This document shows positions 13,282 through 26,340 of a DNA stretch of 64,000 bases, in pieces. The notes under the pieces were generated by a model. It worked only from the letters and a program-made list of their open reading frames with translations. It was not told the origin of the DNA and did no database searches. Location of the stretch: contig NC_081151.1 in the NCBI RefSeq assembly GCF_958295425.1, forward strand, positions 19,296,452-19,360,451, written 5' to 3'. The stretch comes from Solea solea (Eukaryota; Chordata; Actinopteri; Pleuronectiformes; Soleidae). How positions within the stretch are numbered: the first letter of the stretch is position 1; the number at the start of each line of letters is the position of its first letter. The position numbers and the translations under genes are program-made.

Positions 13282-13679
13282 TTATTATTATGACTTTTTG
13301 ACGTAATTGCAATCCAGCGCAATCCTTATCCGCGCAGCGCAGGCCTATATCCTCTCCACTCCAGCCCCTGATGCGCGCAGCAGATTGGGATGTTGATTGT
13401 TGGGACAATTTGTTCCTGCTGGAGATATGTCAGGCTTAAAGGGAGCCTGTGCGTTTCGGTGATTGGCTCTCCGTCTTGCCCTGCACCCTGTACAGCAGAG
13501 CAGGACTGAGTTTGCAGCTCCGTTTCCTCCCCAGAGGCAGTGCGTCAGGGGCTGAAATAGGAGCGCCTCCACCTCCCGCCCCCACAGCCCCTCTCCTGCT
13601 CCAGCTGAGGGAGCAGAGCAGCACCTAAACACTAATCAATTATTGCAGACCTCTTAAAAAGCCTTATTAACGTCTTCGG

Positions 13680-13730
13680 AATATACACCTTTTATCGTGA
13701 TGCCCCGTATATAGGCTTCCCCACGTGTGG
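13680..13730 (-). promoter_or_regulatory. six1: Candidate six1 core promoter
   Basis: On the six1 strand an E-box (CACGTG, 13,722-13,727), set in the inverted repeat CCCCAC-GT-GTGGGG, is followed by a TATATA word (13,708-13,713) and GATAAAAGG. This would put the start site near 13,680 and give a 5' UTR of about 460 bases. It is placed by motif only. Confidence 0.35.
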
Positions 13731-13903
13731 GGGGTTAAAAAAACCGCACACTCGCCTCGCCTTATACCTTATCAGTAATCACAGTCAGTGGAGGGTGAAC
13801 CCACAAGATTCGTGTTTGTGGAGGAAACTTTTGCCTCTTTCTTTCTTTTCTTTTTCTTTTTCTTTTTCTTTTTTTTATGTGGAACCTGAAAAATCCCCAG
13901 GAC

Positions 13904-13945
<42 letters not shown>

Positions 13946-16900
13946 GTAAAACACTAATGACCAAAAACAGAAAGTAACATCATAAATGTGTGTGAGTGGA
14001 GGTGTTTACTGTCACACACGCTGATTGTGGTCTCCACCCATGCGCCACTTCCTTAATTACATTCAGACCACCATCCATATATACATATATAGTCTATATA
14101 TATATATATATATATACAATTACCCGAGGCCGTTTACTTTATGAGGTGATATAATGTAAAAAAAAAAGGGACAGTTTCTGTCTGTGCCATGACTGCGCGC
14201 GTCCTTTATGTGAGGAACCTGTGTTACAGTACCTGCCAAATGTGTTAAGGGCCAAAGACCACCAGTAGGAAACCAGCCACTTAAGTGTGTGTGTGTGTGT
14301 GCGTAAAATGTCGCATCCAAACTCTCTCAAGGTCACAAATTCAGTATTTCCTATGAAAGACTTTTTTTAAATAATTGATTGTGCCAAAGATAAAAGTGTC
14401 CCCTCACTCTCTCGTGTTAGTGTGTGCGTGTGTGTGTGTGTTGCCTACATTTATATTTCAGGGATTAGACGGGCACCGCTGTGGCTCCAGGGTTTTCTGT
14501 GCAGTGAAACACTAAACCAATCCATTAGTAAATGAGTTCTCTGCGACACTGGCCCTGCGTGGTGCAGTTGTCGGTTCGGACCGTATAGATCACGTTTCTT
14601 CATCTGCAACAAAAGTCTGGAACTCAAACTCGCTCTGGACGCGTCACAAGAAAAATAAAACAAAAAAGACAAAGAAATGGAGCTCGAAAATGATATTAAA
14701 CGTCGACTATTTTATTTTAAGAAAGGTTAGATTAGTTTGCTGTAAAATGTTTTTGTTTTTGTAGCCATCCCCAAAAAACAAAACACAAGGCAATGTTTAG
14801 GACACAAAAAACAATTATAACAATTACATAGCAACATTAAATAATTTATATTATAAGTCTAAACAAATAAAATGTATTCACGTGATTAATTAAGGCTCTG
14901 TTTATTTTACTAAAAAATGTGTAAATACAGTTGATTCTATGGCGCTGAAATGTAAATTTGGCTGTGGACACTTTACATAATCTGAGATTACATGTAGATT
15001 TCATCAATCCAAAGGCCCCTACACTTACAGCACACGCTTTAATTGAATCTAAATGTAATTGAATTGGAATTGAAATGTATTTTTTGCGTTTCCTGGTGCA
15101 GGTTTCGGGGGGGGGGGGGGTGTGAGTGTCAGCTGATGGACACTCTGAAGGCAGGGCCCTGCAGCCACATGCACACATGCAGCTCCGGGTCTGTATTTGT
15201 GCGTAAAAAACCTCAGTGCTTCAGTAAATGAGCTGTCTGATGAGCGGCTCTCGGGTTTCTCTAATATCTCTACCACATTGCGCCGCGCCTCCTCCTTTAA
15301 CCCGAGCAGCCCGGGGGGCGAGATTATTTCAAGATGTGGACTCTCAGCCTCTGCCACGGCCAGAGCTGCTGCGGCTCCTCTAGTACTCCACGACAAGTAG
15401 TGCAAGGTAAAGCTATGACTCCTTACTCCTGTCTGTTTTTTTTTTTTGTTTTTTGTTTTTTTTAAATCATCATCACTAAACAGACTCCTACCCCCCCCCC
15501 ACCCCTCCCTCATCCAATATCATCATTAAAACCTGTAGCTCCTCCTGCATGTTCCAGATTATACTCACACATTCATTAAAAATGAACTCTATTTCTATTC
15601 AAACTGGTTTAAGCAACTCACACATTGTGACACTCACATCAAAAAAAAATATATTAAAATAAAAAGAGTGACTCCAGTGAGACACTTCATAAAAATGTCA
15701 TCATCCAAAAAACAAGACTGTTTTCTATCCAGGGTTTTATTATTATTATATATATATATTTTTTTTTTATAAAGTAAAAAAAAGGAAAATATGGAAAGTG
15801 AAACGAGCGCTGGCTCACTGAGCAGATGGTTTTCACTCTGTCTCAAAAAAATCCAAAAGTGCTATTTCAGCTGTATTGACTGGAACAAAGCCGATAGTGT
15901 CTAAATCAAGCGAGAAAAAAGAGTCTCCAAGGCGGCTTTATTTCCTCCTCCGAGTTGTTATGTTTCGTTCGGTGACCTTGGTGACATTGAAAGAAAAGTT
16001 GGAGAAGTAAAAAAAAACAAAAAACAAAAAAAACGAGGCATTTAAATGAGAAAAAGTAAAACACACCATATTGCAACTGCTCTTTAATTTGCCTTCACGT
16101 GCATAATTCATCCAATCAATACCTCGTGTCTCTCTATAATGAAGTGTTTTAACTGTGTGAACAAAAAAAAAAAAACACGCAGTGGTGGGAACAAGAAAAA
16201 GAAAAAAAGCTGCTCCTTCTTCTCAAAACAAAACACAACTGTTGACATGAGTGAGTTAAATGAAATTGGAGCCGCAATTATCAGCTTAACAGAGTTTCCT
16301 GTCATGTTGGAAAATTAGACCTGGTACAAGTGCGCTGGGGTTACCCTCCATCCATCCCACCCTCCCCAATCACGATCATTACGCATTTCCTCAGAGGACC
16401 TGCTCCACAAATATGCAATTACGGCCTCGGCTTTTACAGTCGGGAAAACTCGCCCCGGGCTCACATTTATACAGGGTTAGGGAAATTGTTATGATCAGAA
16501 TTATGATTATTATTATTAAGCTGCACGGCAGGTGTGTGTGTGTAAATAAACAAGGCAGACGGACAACAGCACCAAAAGGGAGAGGTTTTTTAAAGGGTGG
16601 TGATGCTCAGGCACACCGTGTGAGCCCGCCGGCCGACTGGAGGGGGCGCCATCGCAGTGTGATCATGCACGTCCGAACGTGTCCTAGTGATGGGATCAGT
16701 TGTTATTTTTGCACATAAAGTTTTTGCAGTAAAGCAGCAGGTGTGTGTGTGTGTGTGTGTTCATATCAGGCCTCCTCCTCCTCCTCTGCTCTGGTTACAA
16801 AGTGCTGTTTTTTTTCCCCTCTCTGGGAAATACTGTGGCGTAACAATGATGCTGCTTCACAGCTGCTGCCACTGTGTGAGTGTGTTTGTGTGTCCATCAC

Positions 16901-19194
16901 ACTTTAAAAAAAAAAAGTCCCATGTTTTTCTGTCCTTGAAGGCCACGGACACACTGATGAGTGGCGCGTCTTCCCAGTGGTGGGACATGTGCACATGACC
17001 TCTGTCCTTGCCAGGCAACAAATGAGAACACGACAAACGCCCGACCAAGGAATGAAGATGTTTATTTCCTCGTAGTTGACAAACACTGTGTCTATTTTTC
17101 CTGGTTGAGAGCCACGACTTTGTTTCGTGCCAGAGGAGACACGAGGAAGGAGTTGGGTCAGTAGTGGTGGGTCTGCCGGAGCAGCCTGGCACCCACTGAC
17201 CCCTGCCCTCTCATTAGTGGGACGTGGAGCAGTGGAGTGCCGTTCTCCCCAGGTCATGTTACATATGGCTTGCAGTCTGCTCCGCAGCATTAAATGTCAG
17301 CTTTGAAAGCATCTGAAAGATCAGAGGTCAGTGTTTTTAATAAGGCCAGAGTTGTGGGGGAGTGTCCTCTTTTCTTTTTTCCTTTTTTTTTTTCAATGCA
17401 CACCCAAGTCTGTTTGACACAGTGAGGGAAAAAGAACTTTAAAATATAAAAATTCAACCGAGTGCCCCGTGATATTAAATATCCCCTATGAGGCGACAAT
17501 TGTGCTCCTTTCTTGTCTAATTTATGGACACAATACTGAGGTGGAATTTTCTGTGGGCCCCCTCCCCGTGAGACCCACAGGCCATGGGCTCCTGCTGCGA
17601 ATGGGATATTGTTCTGGGCTCCAACAAAGCTGTTTTCACCCTCTTCAATATTACAGGAGGAGTTACCTGATACCTAACAATCAGCTAATCCACTGCCCAT
17701 GGCGACGAGGTCACCTGTGCACAGGTAACTCTATCCACGGTTGCCTGCCTCTCCCTCTATTTCCCGCTAGTCTCTCCCATATTTTTTTTTCCCTCTCCCC
17801 CCCTCTCCCTGTGCCTCTACAGTGAGCACAGACAAACAGCCTCTGTTTATTTAGGTCATCAGTTAGATCACATACATCTCCTCCAGCCCCAGGATCTGCT
17901 GACAGGACCCGACTCCTATAATCTACCACAGACATGTAAGTGAATAAAAGAAAAGACAATCCCTCCCCTCCCGTTCATCCATTTGTCAAACTTGCGTCTT
18001 ATCTCTCCCGCTGTCTGTGCTCGATTGGTCGAGTGCCCGCTGTCTTGGGCGGAAATTCATGAATTCACAGAGAATCCGTCAAGCCACGAGAGGCGTTCAG
18101 GCTCTTTTCTTGGATGGAGGCCTGGTGTCTGTGAGTGAGAGTGTTTCTTATTTATTCCTCACATGTTAAAGAAGGAAAGGGAGGTCTTCATCCTTCACTC
18201 AGGGAGAAAGGGCCAACCAACACCACCACCACCACCACCACCACCACCAACCCCCCACTCCCACCCAAAAAGAGCTTTACCTCTGGAAATCTCGTTGCTG
18301 TTTATTTGAATTACAAGGGCTGAGATGAGAAAAGGAGGCCTAATGAACTCCAGGTTGTTGGGCATGTGCAAACGATCACTGCAGGTTTTCCAGAGAGCAG
18401 CACCAGGTTTGCAGGATTACTGCATGCCCCCCCCAACACCCCCCACCTCCACCTCCACCCCAACCCACAACAATCTACTCCATGCATATTCTTCTTCTTC
18501 TCAATGTCGCATCCCTAATATTGTGAGATTCATTTTAATTGCGAGACAGAATATTATACATATATATATATATATATAAAAAAAGGGCGTCTGTTTTTAT
18601 GTTTTTATAAATATAAACTTTTATTGTAGTATGGAGATTTAGAAAAATACATTCACATAAATCCAGATAACAAACATATTCAAACTAAGATAAAAAAAAA
18701 CAAAAAACAAACAGAACAAAAGAAACAAAATGACCCCACTATTTGCCCATGACTTCCATTTTTGGTATATTACATTAAAGCACTGAGGAAACCCAGTCCT
18801 CAAAGGTGTCAGAACATGTGATGTGCATCTTGTGACTTTGACTGCAATGTTGAAATGTGCTATGACGGTCATGTATGACCGCGAGGAATCCCGGGATCCT
18901 GTTGTGAAAAGCACTGGACACACTTGACAAACGGGCTCTTGCGTTCTCTCTGGTCTTCCCTCATCCTCTGACGCCCCACCTGTGACCTACAGCTTGAGCT
19001 TACACGTTCAGTATTATTTACAAAATAAAAGTCAAAGGCACTAATGTCCCAAATGTGATGACGCCATGCAAAGAGGAATTATCACAATCCCCCTCTGGTT
19101 TAAAAGTAGGACGATAAAAAAAACAGCAACCACATGTTTGTCCTCTTCTTAATGCTGTACCTTTGTTCGCTGTACCTTTTCAAAGCACACACCT
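13731..19194. other. six1-six4 intergenic region
   Basis: No gene was seen. Simple repeats: (TTTTC)n 13,835-13,876, (CA)18 13,907-13,942, (TA)n 14,093-14,115, (CAC)n about 18,218-18,249, G12 near 15,108-15,120. Complex, repeat-poor stretches that look like candidate regulatory DNA are 16,320-16,480 (POU/homeodomain-like ATATGCAATTA at 16,411), 17,440-17,730 (listed separately) and 17,980-18,125. A CTCF-like core ACTGGAGGGGGCGC lies at 16,636-16,649, plus orientation. Confidence 0.55.
17440..17730. promoter_or_regulatory. Candidate conserved regulatory element between six1 and six4
   Basis: About 290 bp of high-complexity sequence without simple repeats or open-frame character. It contains ACAATTGT (17,496-17,503, the palindromic SOX dimer word), TTACCTG (17,663-17,669), and the near-palindrome GTCACCTGTGCACAGGTAAC at 17,710-17,729, which is two back-to-back E2-box (ZEB/Snail-type CACCTG/CAGGTA) sites. 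Enhancers are known between and around vertebrate Six1 and Six4. Conservation has not been tested. Confidence 0.4.
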
Positions 19195-19480
19195 GTAGAT
19201 ATTTGCATCGGGCTCCGTAGAAAAATACGTCGTTTCCGACAGACGCGTCGATATTGAAACACGATATGCTATAGGATCGTCACATTTATAGATATGACGT
19301 ACGACGAGCTGCGTCACTATAAACGGCGGGCGACGCGTGAACCCGGCGAAACCGGTTTGGGGCGATGCTTGAACGACGTGCATTTGCTGTCGCTCCCGCG
19401 TCATCGACAAACCCTTCAACGTGAAGGCCGTTGGGAAACGTTGCATTGTCGTCACAGTAGTGCAAATGCCAGAACAGACC
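19195..19480. other. CpG-dense block 3' of six4, origin unknown
   Basis: I count about 33 CpG dinucleotides between roughly 19,208 and 19,452, far above the neighbouring sequence, and it is not at a promoter of any gene recognised here. Words such as TACGTCG, GACGCGTCGA, GATATGACGTACGACGAG and GGCGGGCGACGCGTGA are closely packed. Two overlapping minus-strand frames of 112 and 87 codons are open here, but neither resembles a family I know. It may be a transposable-element fragment or a small orphan CpG island. Confidence 0.6.
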
Positions 19481-19646
19481 AATGCCATTGTGTAGTTTAA
19501 GTAGCGGAAAAGGCACATTCGTCTTCACTCGAGTCCCCACACTCAACAACGCTCCCCCCCGTTCACGAAATCGGTCAATTGAGAGGCAATTTAAAGGATT
19601 TACTGAAGGACACTTCCCCCTAAATCAGCAGCTTTTCAACCTTTAA

Positions 19647-19652
19647 TTTATT
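19647..19652 (-). terminator. six4: Candidate six4 poly(A) signal
   Basis: TTTATT on the plus strand reads AATAAA on the six4 strand, about 560 bases past the stop. The sequence after it is not strongly GT-rich, so confidence is low. Confidence 0.25.
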
Positions 19653-20207
19653 TATCTGTGTGTGTTGTCCTTCAGTAAAGTCTCTCTACATCTAACTGAT
19701 CATTTTCACCAAGGCTCTCTCTCTCTCCCTCCCTCCCCTCCCCTCCCCCCCAACAGAATGACCTTTTTGGTTCGAGCCAGATGACGCATTTGGTTTGGAG
19801 GAACATCCTGGTCACATGACCCGAGACATTCCAGCACCTGTTCCTGCGGATCAAATCCACTCAACAGGAAGTAGCAGGTGTTGTCTATAAAAATGCACAT
19901 TAAAACGTGGCCCAGTCACTCACAGCGACTTCTTCGGTCTGCGAAGTGTTTCTTCTGGATAGCAAAGCTTTAAAAACATGTTTTTTTTTTCAATTTCATG
20001 ATGAATTGATAATGCCCGCCCATGGGGCTTCCCCTCTGACTAGAGTGCATTGTAAGAGTCAAATAAACACAAATAATTTAACATTTAAAGGAAATGAAAA
20101 AAATAATAATAAAAAAAACAACCAACAACACACGCTCACACGAGGGTAAAAAGATTCACCATGTCACTGCTGGGGAGGACACAAGTTCTTCTGAGACTGG
20201 TTTGAGG

Positions 20208-23052
20208 TCACAGGTCAGCCATGTCCTCGTCCATTTGCACTGTCTGTAGTTTGGCTAGCTCCTTGCCTTCCACAGCCTCCATCTCCCCACACATCGCCCG
20301 CACCATCTCATTCATGCTGCCTGAGCCGGAGCCGTCCACTTTGTTGTCTGAAAGGTTCATGAAGTTGCTGTTCATGCCGGGGCCCATCAGGTGCAAGGGC
20401 CCTCGGACCTCGTGGCCCCCAAGGTACGCCGTGGGCTGGAGGTGGTGGCTTCTTGCGTCCGTTTGGGCCATCAGCGGCGTGCTGATGGTGAGGGTGGTGT
20501 AGACCTCCGGCTCGGGGCTAGACACGGCGACAGCGGAGACCTCCGTGGTCGAGGTTGGACCTCGGCTGGACGGAGCCTCTTCAGAGTTAGGAGTGGTGTA
20601 GCTGAGCTGACCATTGGGGTCCAAGTGAAGGCCGTGGTGATAGGAGGAGTAGACGCCTCCCTCCAGCGGCTCCTTCTTGATGGACGGCTGGCCGGCGTTG
20701 CTCAAGCTGTAGAGGACGGTGCTGTGGTGCAGAGACGTCATGGTCAGCTTGTCCTGCTGCTGGAAGGAGTCGTCGCTGGAGGAACTCACGGCGACGTTGT
20801 CCAGAGGTAAAGGACCTGCGGAAACGCAGCGACAGAACAAAATATACATTAGCCGAAGAATGGCTGGGTCCTCCTCTAAAGTCCTGACGCTGCTTGATGT
20901 TTTATTAAGAACAGGCCAGTTGTGTGACCCCGCGGTGCCCAAGAGAATATATGCACAGGCCTGCCAGAGCCAAACAGCAAGCTGCAGTTTGCTGTTTGTC
21001 CGTATAATTCATCCTGCTGTAGATTCCCTGCACTCTGTCAACATAAGTGCTGTAATGGCTTATTCGTGCGTTGCGTTCGTGCGCTCCGCGGCCTCTGATT
21101 GTCTGAAACATATTTTACCACCTCCCTGCTCTGCACATGCAGAGTGCAGTGATGGTGAGTGATGGTGACTTCAGAACTTGTTTTTATTCATCTCGGGGGC
21201 TTTCAGAGGACCACCTCTTAAAGTATGTGTGTGTGTGTGTGTGTTGGCTGTGCATGTGTGTGGGGGCCCTTCCCCGTTTCTTCTGGTCTGTGTTATGTAT
21301 AGCATCAGCCCTTTGGGCTACAGCCCAAACACAGACAAGCCAAGAATAAAGCAGTTTGGATTCATTTAGAGGACGTAGTAGAGATCTGTTGACAAACCAC
21401 CGGGAAGTGCAGGCAGTGATGCACTGGATTGGTGCTAAAAACACAACAAGCTGAGAGATGTAAAGATATCTATAAACAAGACTCAGATGGTTTGTTTGAA
21501 CGTTGGGGATCCTTACCGTGGCTTCTCATTTTTTGCCTTTTCTTGGTCTCACAGGTCGCATTCATGTCAAAAGAGTACTTTAAGCTTCATATTCCTATAA
21601 TTAGGCATTAGTCATTGTGCACTGGGTCAATAATACTGTTATAGATTACAATGTCATTGTTGCCCAGCTGTACCTCATCAAGTAAACAAAAGTCCTTATG
21701 TGCCGAGTGTGTTTCAGATGCGGCACGTCTTGTACCCACCTTGTTGTGAGATGGTCGAGGCAGATGACGCAGAGAGCTGCAAGGTCGGCAGACCGACATC
21801 GCTGTTGAGTAACGAGCCGCTGTCGCTGTCCGACACTCCACTGGGGACGTGGACCAGACTGTAGCCACCCAGCTGCAGCGCGCCTGACGGCGAGCTGAAC
21901 GCCAGCACGGAGGAGCCTCCGTTCTGGGCAGCCATGGAGTGAGTCCCCTCCAGCTTCACCTCCGCTCCATTCACACAGCCGGAGTAGGAGGTGTACTGGA
22001 GGCCGGAGTCCTCAGGAGAACTACCCAGTCCCTTCTCCTGCATCTGCATGTCCACCCCAGTGCCCCCCAGCAAAACCCCTCCAGACGACCTCAGGGGGTT
22101 GAAGGCCAAGGGCTGGATGCCCAAATTGAGCCCGTTGAACAGGATGTTCCCAGGCGTGTGGAGGTAAGACGAGCCACCATTGTGAAACATGGTGGAGGAG
22201 GTGTTGCTTGTCACTAGACTTCCGTTGTAGAGGCCGCCGCTGTTGGATCCAGGGGGCATCTTGATGTCCCCAATCTGTTGGATGACCACCCCACTGTCCA
22301 GAGGCCCACTTTGAATCCCATGGGGCATCAACCCATCTGAGGAGTTCGAGAGGGGCCGGGGTGACAGCTCCTCCTGGCCTTTACTAGACTCATCCTCTGT
22401 GCTGTGGTTTCCATCTGATTCACTGGGGAAAAGAGGCAGAACATTACAGATAAAGTGTTACGATAGTTTGACCTTAAGCCATCATGGAATAGCATTGAAA
22501 TGTGTTTCTTGATAAAAAAAAAAACAGAGCTTTGTTTTTCACTTTCCTTTGGAGTTGCCATTTAAGAAGAACAATCCACATGGTGAAAGAGAATAAACTA
22601 GTATAACGCTGTTTATTTTCTTTCCACCCACATGTCATCTATAAACCCACCCAGGGCAGACATTTGTTGCTGTGTTTTTAAACCAACTTTGACGAGCATG
22701 CTGTGTTTGTGAATGTGAAAAGCCCTCTCTAACCTCATGGAGAGCCTGCACTGACAACAACCAATGCGGGCTCGACCGACCAACACCAACATCCGTGCAA
22801 CCATTTGGCACAGTAAACTCTGGCGTGACAAAATGTCAGTGCTTGGCGGTGGCACAGAACAAATGGCTGAAGGGATCAATCACTCTATTCTTGTAAATGT
22901 GAAATTAAAATGCCTGGAATACAGTCTTTAACAACCAAATGGACACAGCCTATTATATTTTGTTTACTAAGGTCCCTTTAAAAAGACTGATTAAAGCAGC
23001 TGCAAGGACACCCCAGGCCCCAGCAGGCGCACTCACACGTCCAACCCCCCCA

Positions 23053-23084
<32 letters not shown>

Positions 23085-24698
23085 CTCCAAGGAGAAAAGA
23101 CATAAAGCAAGACATTAGAACTGCAAGTGAGACGATTGAGTTTGTTCAAAAATATCCACAGGTTTTAAATAACACTTTCAGGAGAACTGTAAGATATTTG
23201 TGTGTGTGTGTGTGTGTGTGTGTGAGACAGAGAGAGAGACAGACAGAGAGAGAGAGTCAGAGGGGTCACCTCCACCAGGTGCGTCAGCTTTGTTCATACA
23301 CAGGGAAACATAAAAGGAGGTAATTCAGTGTGTTTAGTGTTTGTATGGAAGATTGTGGAATAAAAACGCACGAGCTGTTGGAGACTATGTCTGGGACAGT
23401 TCTCTGTTCTGGCACAGAGAAAAAAAAAATGTGATGATGAAAGATATTTTATTTTATAGTGTGAGTAGGCATTATTAGAAGGAATTAAAAATAACTGTGT
23501 GTGTGTTGTTTTCAGTTCCACTTTTGTGTGTGTGATTGTGCATTGGTTGCTTATAGTTTCCATGCCCCATAGCACCAACACACTTGAAACCGGATCTGAA
23601 AGGCAACAGCTTCATATTTCAAAACATTAAAAGCGTGCTCCTGCCCGTTTTTACGAAGCTTTTTTTTTTTTTTTGCTTCTTAATTATTATGAATAATCAT
23701 TTATTTTCCCATTGTGGCTGCGCTTACAGATTATACAATCCTCGGAGCACTGTAAGTCGCTGACTTTGGCGTGAGTGGGTATATAACCTACTGTGGATTG
23801 TCCCTCCACTCAACATAAAAAAAAAAAGCCTTCAAATACTTCGTTAAAATAAGTCTCGGTGTATTTTAACGCGCCTCTTGCGCACGGCGCACTCGGAGGA
23901 AGGTGCAAATAATTTGACCCACATTGAGAGTGCGATTGAACGGCTGCTCCTTCAGTTGCCTCACCTTTTTGATTGTGCCTCGGAAGGGTTTCTGTCTCTC
24001 TGTCTCCTGTTTTTGAACCAGTTGCTGACCTGGGTCAAGGAGAGTCCTGTAATCTTGGCGAGGTTTCTTTTCTCGGCAGGAGATGGGTACCTATTCTGAT
24101 TATACAGATCCTTCAGCGCGTTCCGAGACCTCTCCTTGAAACAATACACAGTCTCCTCGCCGTCCCAGATAGTCCTGGGGAGAGGGTATTTTCTCCGGAT
24201 CCGGTATTTGTCCACGGCGCCCAGTGGTCTCCCCCGCGCCTTCTCCGCCTCAGTGTATCGGGCCTTGTACCACAGATCCTGCAGAAAGGTGTGGTTGGAC
24301 GGACTGAAGCTGTGGTTCTCCAGTATACTGTACAGCTCCTGGTACCGCGCCTGGTGGAAAGCGACCAGGGCTTGGGCTTTCAGGATGCTTTCGTTGCCGC
24401 GCAGCAGGTCACTCTGTGGCAGGGACCACAGGAACCTGGCCAGCCGGTCCACATTGCCTCCCTGCTGCAAAGCCTCGCAGACGCACGCCACTTGCTCCGG
24501 GGAGAAAGCCAGAGAGGAAGCGGCGCTCACCAACAGCTCCGTGCGCACCGCGTCCGCGCTGGGAGTCGCGCGCTCCATGGACAACTCCGCCGCGTCCAGC
24601 GCCACAAACTTGATGCACTCGCGCTCATCCAGCTCCTTCACATTTTCCCTCTTGATGTCATTTGCTGCTGTGACTTCTCCGGCAGAAGAAGAAGACAT
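20208..24698 (-). CDS. six4: SIX homeobox 4 transcription factor (3 exons)
   Basis: Coding exons on the minus strand are 24,698-23,965, 22,422-21,740 and 20,815-20,208, with donors GTGAGG and GTGGGT and acceptors CCCCAG and CCGCAG. The codon phases agree at both junctions (K-S split after AG; Q-Q-G split after G). The product is 674 residues, shorter than human SIX4 (781), the loss being in the linker regions. It starts MSSSSAGEV like orthologues. The SIX domain spans about residues 63-172 ([20 protein letters not shown]). The homeodomain spans about 177-236 with [17 protein letters not shown]. The long Ser/Gly/Thr-rich C-terminal part is the transactivation region and ends in the diagnostic [21 protein letters not shown]4 binds MEF3/Trex-type sites with SIX1 and EYA partners in muscle, placodes and kidney. 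It is head-to-head with mnat1, 2.4 kb between start codons. The a/b copy is not assigned. Confidence 0.96.
20816..21739 (-). other. six4: six4 intron 2
   Basis: 924 bp. It holds a (GT)n tract at about 21,223-21,244. The complex stretch 20,945-21,060 is the only part that looks like possible regulatory sequence. Confidence 0.85.
22423..23964 (-). other. six4: six4 intron 1
   Basis: 1,542 bp. (CA)n at about 23,052-23,078, (GT)n at 23,200-23,223 followed by (AG)n-rich sequence to 23,256. The stretch 22,880-23,005 is repeat-free, with TGTTTAC (FOX-like) and CAGCTG words. No gene in it. Confidence 0.85.
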
Positions 24699-26340
24699 TT
24701 TTTTGTTCAAGCCTTCCCTGGTAAAGTCACTCCTCCCAGCTTGATCGGATTACCTCCTCGCCATGCGAGCGCGATCGGATATCTGACAGCAGCTGTAAGT
24801 AGATACCTCTCTCCCCTTTTCCTTCCAACGTGACTTTTACTCTGCGGGGACTGGGGCTGGAAGGAGACACACTGGGGTCTATCTGCAGGAGAGCCACGCC
24901 ATTGGCCCGCCGGTGGACCCACAAGGGAGGAGCAAGCCGATTCAGACATGAGTGTTTGAAGTGACTTCCAGTATATTCCCGTACCTCACCTGTGCAAGGT
25001 GAGTGTTTTTTGGGATCGTGGGAACGGGATATCCTTGATCCTTGTTGTCTCTATATGGCAGGAGCCGCCTTTTCTGTATGTACAGAGTCAACGTATCACA
25101 CCACCACCACCACCACAAGCCAAATTCAAGGGGAAAATATTGAGGAATTTAAATATTCCTTATTATCTAAATCTAAAAAAAATATTTGGACTCAAAATAT
25201 TCATAAAACATTAGAGTGAGACTGCATATACAAATGCATTATGACCACAATAAACACTGTCTGGTCAACTCCCCCATCCATAAACATGGAATAATAAACG
25301 ATGAAAAGCTTTTCCCTGCGAATGCACATTTTCATTTTCAGACTGTCTAATAAGTGTATGTGTGGCGTGATATACTTCTGTCTCTCTCGGAGCTGGAAAA
25401 GCAGCTCCAAATATGACTTTCACCACTCACTTGTGACCACAAAGCCAAACCATCTGTTTAACATTAATATGAAATAATAATAATAATGATGATGTTTTCA
25501 AATGTCACTCCACACAGCCAACGAAAGTGTGTGTTTGTGATGCAGGTTATATGGAGTCTGACTTTGCCTTTATGATTATTAATGTTGTCATTAAATCAAT
25601 AGGCCTATAGAACACACATGCTTGGGCTTTTAGTATAGGCTCACACTGGATCACAGTTGCTGGGTTGTAGAGTGTTTCTTATAAATAGAATAGATAATAG
25701 AAAATAAACTACATTTAAAGGTAGTTTTTACTTTTTTGTTTTTTACTATAAAAGTCATTTCTTGATCATGTTAGATATCGACAATAGCTATCATCATCGA
25801 TTATTATCTTCAGATACAGTATAGCTACATGTATTTTTTTAAATTTTAATTATTATTTTGCTCAGAGTTCCTTTTTATCAATGTTTTCCAAATTACTTTG
25901 TTTATTTTTGAGCTTTGTTATTCACATTTAAATGATGTATAATCATTTGTAAACAAAACATAGCTTCTCAGTTATGGCCAAAATTGTAATGCCAGTTGTT
26001 TTTTTGTTTTTTGTTTTTAAAATATTGAGCTTGTGATCATCCAGGTCTAATTATTATTCATTGGGTAAAAGGGTCACATATTTGAAGTAGTTGTGCTATA
26101 TTCTGTATATTCTTCAATTCAGGGGGTGGGGCTAAACCTTTGAACTTTGGGATTTAGCTCTGCATTAGATCATGTAAGGAGTCATCATCATGAATGGGGT
26201 TATTATACACAGAGGAGACACTGAACAACCATTTTATACAAGCAGCTTAGGCACTCTGTGACTCTTCCAGGGTATATATCCAGGATATATATACTGTAGG
26301 GTTGTGTTTGTACTGCCGTTTGACAACCGTTGCTGTCTAG
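24699..26340. other. six4-mnat1 intergenic region, six4 5' side
   Basis: The first 280 bp are GC-rich and should contain the six4 5' UTR and promoter; an ATTGG (inverted CCAAT) word lies near 24,900, but no clear TATA box was found. 25,100-26,330 is AT-rich and otherwise featureless. A (CAC)n run is near 25,099-25,115. Confidence 0.5.
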
